Source: Spirodela intermedia
Lineage: Eukaryota > Streptophyta > Magnoliopsida > Alismatales > Araceae
Assembly (NCBI GenBank): GCA_902729315.2
Contig: LR746265.1
Coordinates: 2,150,892-2,214,891 of the forward strand
Reading direction: 5' to 3'
DNA length: 64,000 bases
Below, piece after piece: positions 1-10,095 of this stretch (positions are counted from its first letter, which is position 1; every line of letters starts with the position of its first letter). The position numbers and the translations under genes were made by a program. A model generated the notes under the pieces. That model searched no databases and was not told the origin of the DNA. It worked only from the letters and a program-made list of their open reading frames with translations.

Positions 1-1561
1 TAATTTATCCACGAATCCTTTTTTGAGTTGAGAGGCAAAACTAAAACCATGAATCGAAGAATCATCTTTTTCCCTGCGAAGATAGGGATTCCTCTATCAG
101 TTCACACATTCTCCAAAGAATGTTCACCTGAGAGTCGTGGATAATATGTTGAGGCACATTAAACATTCACCAGTAAGATGTATACTATGTACGAAGGACG
201 AATGCCCTGAGATTGAAGGATATTGAGGTCATTGGTCATCATCTCATGACAACACTACCACTGCCAGACCCAAAGTCAGCCAACAAATGCACTTTTGAAT
301 TAGAGGGATGGGAATTATTAACAAAGAAGAGTATGGAGATGCAAAGGAAATAAATGTTTGGAAAAAGAGGGACATTTGATAAAAATATGATAACACAATA
401 GAAATTTATTTATTATGTTTCGTTACCTCCATGCATGTATTTGTAAAGGTTGGCATCTGTTACATGTCAACAATAGTGTACTTCAGTATCTTAGTTTTTT
501 TGTTTACCCAATAGCGCAAAGGGTCTTAGCTTTTGTCATAAAGTGATAAATTTTGTTTCCCATCTAATACTGAGCCCTCATATTTGATTTGTCTATTTCA
601 CGCCACATACTCGAAAAGCTTCATGTTCATAGAAACATGCTGGTAATTTTATAAGCTACACATATCCATGCATCCATGTTACGGCAACATATGCACACCT
701 GACAAGTAAATTCAGGCTGTATTATTTAGATCAAACATAACATCGCACAATGGCATATATGCCTCTTAATGGTTGAGTTTCGACAGGAACTAAGCACCAT
801 TTGCTCGTTTCTAGGAAAATAGTTATGAGAAGGAACCAACTTTAATCAATGAGCATCCATTAAATCTGTCAGTTGACTGATTCTTCTTTTCATCTATCAT
901 AATTACGATACAGCATGACATTTCTGTAATTCAATTTGGCCAAACAGCCTGTTCGGTCAAACTAGCCTACTCCTTAATCCCCATGAAACAATGTTCTAAG
1001 GCTTCTTAGAATGCAATATACGCCTTGGCATTCTGCTAACGTAAATATATCATAGGATTCAAATGTTTCCTTTTCCCCATAATCAGTTCTAGTGAAACCC
1101 CAGAAACTGAAAATATTTCATACAATCTTCTTTTTGATAACTCTCAAAGATAACCCCAGAAGCTGAAAACATAAACATTTCCATAAATCAATTTTATTGA
1201 ATGAGATATTGATGAAAGAATTTCATATCTTCTCGCGACTTGTTTATTTGTTTTTACCTATTAGACTATAATTTTTATAGAATATTACCTAATAGTCGAA
1301 TGTCATTGATCTTCGAACGCTAGGTAACTGCAATTGCGTAAAACTTGCTCCAGCCAAAGTCACACTATCTAATTTACCATTAGAAAATTTTAAAATATAT
1401 TGAATAACAGCTGACCGATATCTCTACATGGATATTGGTCTAGATCATGTTGTTGACACTTGATGAACAGATGTTACATAACAAAAAACACAAACACACA
1501 GGACACCATTTAAACCAGGCTCAAACATCAATTACATGGCAACACGTGAAATAAAAACTAC
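1..1561 (-). other. TPP2 intron (3' side cut by the window edge)
   Basis: The donor GT follows exon 9 at 1561-1560. I found no continuation of the conserved TPP2 sequence (the stretch leading to the catalytic Ser) on the minus strand between 1 and 1560, so the whole stretch is read as intron. It is AT-rich and holds no recognisable gene. Confidence 0.6.
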
Positions 1562-4500
1562 CTCAACTGCAGCAATTAGTGCACGAACTAGTCCAGTTCC
1601 CGTTTCCATTGAACCCAATCTTGAGTCTCCAATCTTACAAGATATCAACTGGGCTCCAGGTGCAACTCCATTCAACAAGGGTTCCTGACCATTGATATCA
1701 ATATCATAGCACAAATGCAGAATCACAAAATCTACATTCATTGAAGGAGCTTCTATACCTCTGGGTGGAAAGCAGCTGCAATACCAGCAACATGGGTGCC
1801 ATGTGGCGATGAATCTGTTACGATACTTACAACATTCCCTCCTTCATAAATATTTATGACAAAAGAGCAGGCATCCAGTCTGCTAAATATGCCATACTTC
1901 CGTTCAGTCCTGCAAGGTTACTTATAAGTCACTTCTTCATTTAATTTATTAATTTATTCGGCGCCCAAGATTTGCTTCCCCACTAAGAACATAACAAAAG
2001 AACCAAAGTTAAAGGCCAGTCATTTCTATTTCATAATTTATTTTTATCAAACAGGACATGACCAGAGTACAAAGCTGTGAACTACGTTTTGAAGAAACTC
2101 TTGGTTGAATCGATATTTTTTCCCTTTTTCCATGGGGTTGTTAAATGTAGGAGATTCATAGGATTTCTGCCATAATTTGAGAGAGAAACACAAACATACC
2201 GAGAAGAAAGAAAGGGAACGAAGCTCAGAATAAGTACAATTTTCGGAGACTATTTTCTGCCACTCTGTTGAATCCAATCACGTGTGGAAGACCAACACTT
2301 CAATAAGATAAATTAGGAGCAACATGTCACAAACCTAAAGTTTGTCAGCGGAACGAAATCAACCAGTTTGCCATTTTCTGGGTCATCCTCCAGACTGTGT
2401 GTGTCAAGGGCAGCCCTCCATACGTTCCCATCATACCAAGCAACTACATCTATCACAGGTCCTCTGTCATCATAAATCTGAAAGAAATAAACATCAGAAA
2501 CCAATGGAAATCATTATCATTTACTTTGTCATCTAAAGAACCTCACCAGAATCACTCACCTCGGCCTGTTTCCTTAGAAAATCAATCTTATTTTGGAGGT
2601 CATCCCTGACATTTTTAACACTCAAATCATCACTTTTGATATGTTTCTGTAAGGGAATTAGACATGGAAATAGTTAAGGAAATATGATTTTGTATATGCA
2701 CCTTATAAATTAAAAGGATTAAAAGGTACACGTAAAATGACAATAAGTGAGAACAGAAACAGTTCGACAAATGACACAATAATCATTGTTCAAATATATA
2801 GATTAAAGATGAGACCGCAACTCTGCATCAAAACAAAAACAAAATCTGATAAAACCTCTTGGAATTTTTAGGTCGTAAGGAAATGCTGTAAAAGGCTGAG
2901 GGTATTTTAAGACAGTCGCATAGTGTTTCTCCTTATACAAGTGGTGTTAGAAGTGAATGGATAGCGAGGGGGTGATCCGCTGTTCTCTCCTTTGTCCTCC
3001 GTGAAAGAGGTCATTCTCCATGTGCCTATATTTTTCAACATGGTATCAAAGACGTCTTAGGGTTTCAAGCCCTTCTTTGACGTCGTCACAAGTTGATGCC
3101 GCTGTCACCGACATACTCTGCCTCCATCTGCCAGAGCTATTGGCATCGAGCTTCTTTCCGACAAGGCCTTCCGCTTCTGCCGAATACCTTTCTGGCAAGG
3201 GTTTCTACCTCTGCCATGTTACTTTTTGACAAGATTTTCTACCTCCGCCGAGTATCCTTCCGGCGTCATTCCTATGTAGTCATCTATCAGGTGTTATCTC
3301 AGTCTAATTCCATCCTCCGTCCAGTGACGTCCAGCACCAGCATTCTCGTCTAATGCTGTCCCTTCTCTGTCTGGTGTCATCCGTTGTCTGATGTATGTCC
3401 AGCGTCCAATGTTGTCCGCCCTCCTCAGTCCGACTCCTTTTGTTCTGCATCAGTCCAACATCCTTTTTAGTCTGGCGACTAGAGTCTCCCACAATCTGCG
3501 CCGTTACCATCCATGCTATCTGGCATTGTCCCTCCACCATCCAGCATTGTCCTTCCTCTGTCCGGCATAGTTCTGTGTCTAGTGTCATCTCGAGCGCGCC
3601 AAGGTCATCTGGGGCCATTTGACATCATCTCGCACAATCTTGCAGTCTGGCAACATCTCATACAGTCCGACATCAAAAGGCATCATTGTCCTATGAAACA
3701 GTCCTGCAAAGTCACAACCCAGCAGAAGAGTTGCTTTTCGATGCCATTACAAGGGAAATTGCTGTCACAACAGATCATTATTATCACAAATTCGTTTTCT
3801 AATAAGTGAATGCTTGTCAACGACTTTGTCAAAATGAACTTTAGAAAAGTTCATCTTGAGGGAGAGTGTTGGAAGTTCTAGGTTGTAAGGAAATATTGTA
3901 AAAGGCCGAGGATTTTTTGGGACAGCTGTCTAGGATTCCGCCTTATATAAAGGATGTTAAAGGTGAATGGATAAAGAGGTGGTTGTCTCTTGTTCTCTCC
4001 TCTGTCCTTCATGACAGAGGTCATTCTCCTTACGCCTATGTTTTCCAGCACAACCTAATTGATTCCCTTGTAAATACATATTTAGACAAAAAAACTATCC
4101 CAATAACGAGATATTGACAACTTGAAGTCCTCACATCTACAATGAGTAATATGGATAAGCGATGTATTATGAAAAAATCAACCACAATCAAATGCCATGT
4201 TAACTATTGGTAAGTTGATAAAACATTGGAAGATATGGGCACGTTGTAATTTTATATTAGAAACCATTTGATTGAAATTAGTATTGAATGAAGACAAGAT
4301 CTAACACTGTCAAGAAGCCCAATGTTCATCTATCTAATTTTTGACGTAAAATACCAGATTGCTTACTCTGTCCCAGAAGAATATAGCATCCTAAAAAGTT
4401 GAAATAAAGTCTAGGAGTGCTTTTGCTAAGCTTCTGGCCTTAACTGACATGGCATCTTACAACCTAAATTTATTTCTTACAAAGATTTTGGACCAAAAAA

Positions 4501-7462
4501 AAAAAATTCAAAGATGACAAAGAGAATCGACCAAAAAATGACTAGATGTGCAACAATTAAGTTCAACTTTACATGACTTTCTGGACTTTTAGAGGAAACA
4601 TGGCTTCACTGATACGACAGATTAGTGTATGCTATCATAATGAGATATCTTTTTCCTTTTTCCTTTAAAGTGATCTAAACCATTTATAGAACAGATATCA
4701 CCTGCAACACAATCTTGAGCAGCAACAAGAAAAAAAAGCTTAAAACCAAGGAAAATGATCAAAATGGATAATTAACAGTAAAAGGAAAATTGAGGAAAAT
4801 CCTTCAACAAAAACCTTATCAAATTCGTTTAGACATTTTAAAGCTTCTGAAATCGCTTCCTGGTTTTTCTCGTCCCATCTCTTCTTTCTTTCTTCCTGCA
4901 ATGATGTTTTGAGCTGCATCCGTTATTATTTCTATAAAGTGCAGAAGAAAGGTGTTACCCAGAATGAATGGTGATAAATCCACCAAGAAAAAAGCATTGT
5001 AATATGTACCCTGATGCGAGAAGCCAAAGTGTTGGTAAAAAGCTCATAAACTAGTTTATAACCAACATGCCACTCCTCAGAAGGATTCTCCCATGATCGA
5101 TTTACCTGTAGCCGTGCCCCTGTGGAAAAATAATTTAAGCATATTATCCATTTGGTGCAGAAGTAGCATAGGCTACAATCAAAAAAACTCTCTCTTTAAA
5201 GGATATAGGCAAGGTTGCGACCTATGCCATATGCACAATCAGAATGTGTGATCGGTTGAGGCATTTAATGGTGAAGATTTCATGAGCAATAATTGGTTCA
5301 ACATCTCGCTGTCCAGCAAATATCAAGGTACCCCTTTTTAGAGATGAAACTCTCTTTCTGAAATGAGATTTACAATCCATCACCCCCTACCCCTAAACAA
5401 GTTTTTGAGCAACATTCACCAATTTCTCGGTCATTCACTAATTAATCATCAGTTGGGGAAGGGGAACAGAAGCCATCTCTTTCATTCCCCCACAACCTTA
5501 CCACATCTATGGCCGTCATTGAGTTATTATAAAAACCTTTCCATTCTATTCCAAAAAAAAAAAAATCTTGAGAAAATGAGTCTCACATAAACCTTTATAC
5601 CCGAGTAAAGAACGGAGTCAAGTACATCTTAAATTAAGCAATATTACGGAAAAAACGTGTAACTAGGATACCTACCTGATTTTCCTATGATATAACCTTC
5701 TGGATCGGCCTTGACAACTGTTGATGTGTCGATATCTCCACTCCCTGTACTGAAAAGAAAATTCGCCATCCTCCTCAAGATATGAAACCACTAACAAATG
5801 AATAAGGAGACTAAAACAAAAAGTAAAGGAGTGAAATAGTTACCAATCTAATACGTCCAGAATTTTGGGCTTCCCATCTGAAGTCACTTGCAATCCACCA
5901 GCAGCTGGATCAACACCAGAATCTGCAGAAAAATAATTACGTCGTACACATTTGATAGGTCTACGATATTAACCCAAAATAAATACAATTACTGCTGCTG
6001 TGATAGATGCCTTTTCCTTAAACCGTCATATATGGCCTATATAGACCGTCAAGTACCTCCAAAATATCTAACTCAGTCACATGCATGCACGTTTATGCCA
6101 AACAAACATCTGAAAAATGTCAACATCTGATTTTAGGATTATGAACCCAACAGACAATCTAGTCATTCAAAGAGAAACAAAAGTACAAACCTGTAGAATA
6201 CTCGTAATCTTCTCCATAAATCAGCACAACTTTTGTCCAACAGCCCTTGCCATAGTTTTATTATTTTGTTCAGCCGCACACGATAATAGTTGAGATTGCC
6301 TTTAATGTTTCCTCAAGTGAAATTTTTTATCTCCATATCTGACACGAAAATATCAATCTCGACGAACCCATTTATCACTGCCCCAAGGACCTGAGCATAA
6401 GACCTTCAACGTCCAAATTTAAGATTAATTTTCCTTTTCTTATCATTACAATGTCGTCTGATATCCCAAGGAGTGATGAAAACATTTTCCGATGCCTTCA
6501 ACAGTTCAAGATTATCAGTTTATCGTTTCTCTGCAATGGTCTGGGAACATGAATCTAAACACTGAGAATCTAACTTTTTATGCTGCTTGTTACATTAAAA
6601 AAGACGCATCAAGATGGTGCCTTCTAGATATACATACCCAAACTCGGTAATGAGCGTGGCAGAAACATCCAAGGAAGAAAACAACTTTGAACAAAGCTTT
6701 TCTCTTTCTTGCTATTGATTCTTCGCCTGTACAAGAAACTTCGGAGCAAAATACAACTCACAGAAATGTGAGACACAATCCGCCCCCAAATAATATCATG
6801 ATGTCTACGGCAGTTGCTCGGAAGAGTTAACTCGTGATGGACGTGGCTAGTCTACTCATCTACTACATATCCGACGCAGCACCTTGGTGAGGTTTCCTAT
6901 CACTAGTCATAATTTATTTTTCCCTTCTGTCACGAGCGTCCTGAACGAGAAGGCAACCAATCGAACCACGAACTAGATGAGACGTCCGACGTCGTGAGCC
7001 AGAGGAAATGCAAAAAATAAAAAGATAAACTAGTGAAGGACAGAGGAAGGACGTAGCAAGTTGGTGGATTCGAGCGGTACCGAAGATGGCAATGAGAGTG
7101 CCCCGGCCGTCGTACTCCGGATGAGACTCAATGAAGCGGTCTGCTCCGATCTCCTTCTTCGGCATGAGAGAGGCCAGAAATGTGGTCTCCGTCAAGTGGA
7201 AGGAGCGGAGGGCCTTGTCATTCTCGCCTGTTTCCCGCGTGGCGTCGTCGATTATGGCCGAAATGGTAACAGAAGAAGAAGATGGCATGTTCCCGACGAT
7301 CAGCCTCTTCTTTCCGCAGACGCCGCCGGTGCCGGATCCTCTTCTCCTCTTCTGTTGGAAGCTGCGCAGAGACGGCGGAGAGAGGAAGGATCGAGGCGAC
7401 TGCAGCGAGTGCGGAATTCTCTGGTTTGAGCTCCACGACGCCTTAAACACCGCCAGGTGCAT
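1562..7462 (-). CDS. TPP2: Tripeptidyl-peptidase II (subtilisin-like serine protease), N-terminal 410 residues, partial
   Basis: Giant cytosolic subtilase that removes tripeptides from peptides released by the proteasome. Nine exons are visible, read right to left: 7462-7081, 5922-5844, 5749-5676, 5119-5010, 4895-4815, 2646-2560, 2477-2335, 1909-1759, 1684-1562. They join in one open frame of 1230 nt. The family signature is clear: residues near [20 protein letters not shown], then [15 protein letters not shown] with the catalytic Asp (its codon is split by intron 1), then [16 protein letters not shown] with the catalytic His, then [13 protein letters not shown] and [12 protein letters not shown]. 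The catalytic Ser exon and the rest of this roughly 1,300-residue protein lie left of base 1, behind an intron of more than 1.5 kb. Two starts are possible: ATG at 7462, giving a 58-residue basic Ser/Arg-rich leader that could be a transit peptide, or ATG at 7288 (MPSSSSV), which matches the start of the conserved region better. Identity is secure; the start is open. Confidence 0.93.
2857..3040 (+). repeat. 5' LTR of the intronic mini element
   Basis: 184 bp, collinear with the right copy: both share GTAAGGAAAT near the start, a CCTTATA block (possible TATA region), GAATGGATA, TGTTCTCTCCT and GAGGTCATTCTCC near the end. Its first two bases no longer read TG. Confidence 0.85.
3300..3700 (+). 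repeat. Degenerate short tandem repeats inside the mini element
   Basis: The internal region repeats variants of a roughly 20-30 bp pattern built on GTCCAGCRT / TGTCC / CATC (for example near 3318, 3400, 3540, 3565). No open frame of gag or pol type is present. The repeats probably replaced or outgrew the original coding region. Confidence 0.55.
3867..4050 (+). repeat. 3' LTR of the intronic mini element
   Basis: 184 bp with intact TG..CA ends. It is preceded by a purine tract and followed by the target-site copy CAACC. It carries the CTTATATAAAGG block at about 3942-3953, the likely LTR promoter TATA. Confidence 0.87.
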
Positions 7463-7959
7463 CGCTCTGGTTTGGGATAAATTCTTTTCTCAGATATTTA
7501 TTTTTCTTAGTTTCCTCCGTCGTGGAACCAAAATCGGAACGTTGGAGCCACCACGACGAGGAAGACCTCGGATGTGGTCTGGTGACCAAAATTTGGTAGC
7601 CTGCTTCCGCGGCAGCTTCTGGTTGGTCGACTGATCCTCTGATCCATACCCATTTCGATTTTTTTTCCCGCGTAATTTTATCTAAAAACGCCTCGTGATA
7701 TCCATTTATTGCCCAGAAAAATTACGTAGACAAAGCAAAAATATATTTTTATTTTTATTTTTTTCAAAATCTCCTAAAATTGGACAAAAAAGCGACAAAA
7801 ATTGTCATCAATAGTGGACACGAATTATTTTTTTTGTATCTATGCAACCAAAAAGAGGGACGTAACATATATTAATCCAATGATTACGTCTATTTTGTCA
7901 ACATCAGAACAAAGTAGCGTCTCAAGTTAATTAATTAGCACCGTAAGGGCATACATGAT
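7463..7959. other. TPP2 5' leader/promoter and spacer
   Basis: GC-rich up to about 7640, which fits 5' UTR and core promoter of TPP2 on the minus strand, then AT-rich. Open frames on the opposite strand in 7061-7634 are shadows of TPP2 exon 1 and its leader. No separate gene is seen. Confidence 0.45.
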
Positions 7960-8510
7960 ATATGGGAGAGGGATCTCATCTAATATTAATCCATTAAGAG
8001 CCAATAATTTAATTTAAATGCATAAAAATACTTATTTATGGATTTTTCGCTTTATTTGTGTATGATAGTACTTTATGCGAGTAGTTTTATTCGCATGAAG
8101 AACCATGAAGAAGAAAAATGACGGATATACTTCTAGGATAGTTTTAACGACGCTTTAGTTGACTTGCAAGACTGGACTAGGGTTTGAAAAAAGTCATACA
8201 CTATGGGAGAGAGTGTCGTATGATATAAGTCAACTAAGATCGAAATTTTAATTAAGGACGCATAAATAAAAAATATACCTAAATATATATATTTTTAAAT
8301 TTATTTATAACTGATAGTACTTTATGCGAGTATTCTTATTTGCTACAGTAACATTCATTGTTTAAGATTGCATTGAAAACCGTAAAAAATAAAAAATCAC
8401 GAATATACTTCAAAGATACTCTACCGACATTTTAGTGGAATAACAAGACCTAGCCTATCATGCGGGAGTTTCCTAAATTGGGTTTTGAAAAAGCCCTACT
8501 AAATAATATA
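7960..8510. repeat. Diverged tandem duplication, about 250-300 bp unit
   Basis: Two collinear diverged copies, about 7960-8205 and 8206-8510. Shared blocks in order: TATGGGAGAG; AATTTAAT..GCATAAA; GATAGTACTTTATGCGAGTA; AAAAAT(G/C)ACG(G/A)ATATACTTC; GACATTTTAGT / GACGCTTTAGT; GGGTTTTGAAAAA. There is no coding potential. It may be a piece of a satellite or a decayed transposon end; I cannot name a family. Confidence 0.6.
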
Positions 8511-9247
8511 TTACGATGTTGTCATCGTTTCCTTCTTCCGCGGCAGACAGTGCGTCGTGTTCTGACTTCCATTTCAAGCATGGGAGGTGGCTAAGACTCC
8601 ACTGTAGGCTGAGTCGAAGGGACTCTCGTGCAATATTAAAAAATATGAAGGCTCACGGATAAACGGAGGGGCTTTGTAAGGAGCGACGAGAAATAATATA
8701 TTTAGAGCAATAAATAAATAAATCTACGGGTCGGTGTTCGATGCCGGACGGGGGGGACCCGAATAGCGAGCGACGACTCGAAGGAAAAGCTGCGACTGTG
8801 GATCGTCTCCGCGCTCAAAAGGAAAAGGCGAAAGGCGGCGCCTTTCCCTTTCCCTTTTTGTCGTTTAAAGAGCGGCCGATCGGACGGCCCCCTGCCTCTG
8901 AATGGCAGGGTAGGCTCATCGCCAGCCGTCCATTTTCTCCTGCTTTCCTTTTATCGGGCCTCTTTTCCTTTCTCCCGTGGTCCTCCAGACTCCGGCCCAT
9001 CAGATGGCGGCCCATCAGAGAGCCCTCCTCTTTTTCGGTTCGGAATCCGGGCCGTTCGCCTTATCGGATTCCAAAGATTCGGCGGGTCACCTCGAGCGCG
9101 CGCACGTACGTATTTATATTTATATTATCTGTTGGTTATTATTTTGTGTGATACGCCCGTTGCGGCCTGGACTCGCAACCTTTGACTCCTCGAGAAGGGC
9201 GTAATTAAAAATAATTTAAATAAAATAAAAACCTTTGACGGCCGGGG

Positions 9248-9272
9248 GAGAGAGAGAGAGAGAGAGAGAGAG
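9248..9272. repeat. (GA)n microsatellite
   Basis: Uninterrupted GA dinucleotide run about 0.85 kb upstream of the DUF3527 start codon. Confidence 0.95.
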
Positions 9273-9361
9273 GGTCAGAGCATCTCTTTTGGAAGCCACG
9301 CAGGAAGAAGAAGAGAGAGAAAAAGGGAAGAGAGGGCGTTGCCACGCGAGCCCACATTCGC

Positions 9362-9582
9362 CACGTGACAGTCCGTGACCGGACTTTCTCTCCGCCGGCC
9401 TCGGCCCACGGCAGCAACAGTCCACTCCGTGACCCGAGACATGACACGGGGCCGGCCAAATGGCCCACCAAATGAAATGACTCATTTGCCTCTTCACAGC
9501 CATCTGGCTGAGTAACTAACTGGGATCCTATGACCGTTGTTAGTGTATAGTTGAGCGTTCTGCGAAGGCGATTTGCCACGTG
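9362..9582 (+). promoter_or_regulatory. G-box pair upstream of the DUF3527 gene
   Basis: Two GCCACGTGA motifs with CACGTG cores at 9362-9367 and 9577-9582. CACGTG is the known core bound by plant bZIP and bHLH factors. A third ACGT core (GACGTG) lies near 9620. Assignment to the downstream gene is by position only. Confidence 0.45.
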
Positions 9583-10020
9583 ATAGGAATCAAGACGCGT
9601 GGCGCGTTCGTTTTTTCGGTGACGTGTCAACTGGAGCTGGAATCTTTAGCTATCACGAAATCCAACCATTGAAGGGGTATTAAAGTAATTTGATGTGTTT
9701 TCTTTATGGAGAGGGGGAGTGGCCAAGCAAGTACGCACAGAACAGGAAAGGCGGAGAAAACCAGTCGTCGGCAGGGCGGGGCGTAAACTAATCTTCGTGC
9801 CGAAAGAAGCGGGAGGGATCGGAGCGCTTATCGATGCCGCCGCGCCTCAGAGTGCTCTCCGACGCTGCGGGGATCGCTCTCTCTGCCATCGTCGAGCCTC
9901 GTTAGCTCGATCGTCTCTGTGCCGGTGTTTCTCCAGCAGCAGTAGCACCCCGAGACGGCACCGCGGGTGAACGCATCTCCCGTCGCATTTTCTCTTATTT
10001 GCCTGCGTGAAGGTACTTCT

Positions 10021-10058
10021 GCTCTCTCTCTCTCTCGCTCTCTCGCTCTCTCGCTCTG
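10021..10058 (+). repeat. CT-rich 5' leader microsatellite of the DUF3527 gene
   Basis: Runs of CTCTCTCT broken by CG lie 40-75 bp before the start codon, a position typical for pyrimidine-rich plant 5' leaders. Confidence 0.8.
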
Positions 10059-10095
10059 TTAGTAGTAGGGTTTTCCAGTAGACGTGGCGCTCGAG

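Larger units (their letters stand above)
2857..4050 (+). mobile_element. Small non-autonomous LTR retrotransposon in TPP2 intron 5 (TRIM/SMART-like, Copia-type ends)
   Basis: Two direct repeats of exactly 184 bp (2857-3040 and 3867-4050) flank an 826-bp internal region. Directly after the left repeat is TGGTATCAAAGAC (3041-3053), which resembles the primer-binding site complementary to plant initiator Met-tRNA. Directly before the right repeat is the purine tract TTGAGGGAGAG (ending 3866). The right repeat begins TGTTGG and ends CA; the left one ends CA but its first bases have decayed to TCTTGG. Flanking 5-bp duplications are AAACC (2852-2856) and CAACC (4051-4055), one mismatch. The internal region has no gag or pol; it is mostly degenerate short repeats. 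Orientation is plus, antisense to TPP2. The LTRs differ at many positions, so the insertion looks old. Confidence 0.85.
8511..9700. other. GC-rich spacer and upstream region of the DUF3527 gene
   Basis: From about 8720 the composition turns GC-rich. Open frames on both strands (8741-9151, 9205-9630) show no family resemblance and no splice-consistent partner, so I do not call them. The stretch holds a GA microsatellite and two G-boxes, listed separately. Confidence 0.4.

Noticed and set aside
8741-9151. 136-codon frame in the GC-rich spacer
   Set aside because: Chance frame: opposite strand and other phases are equally open, no known domain.
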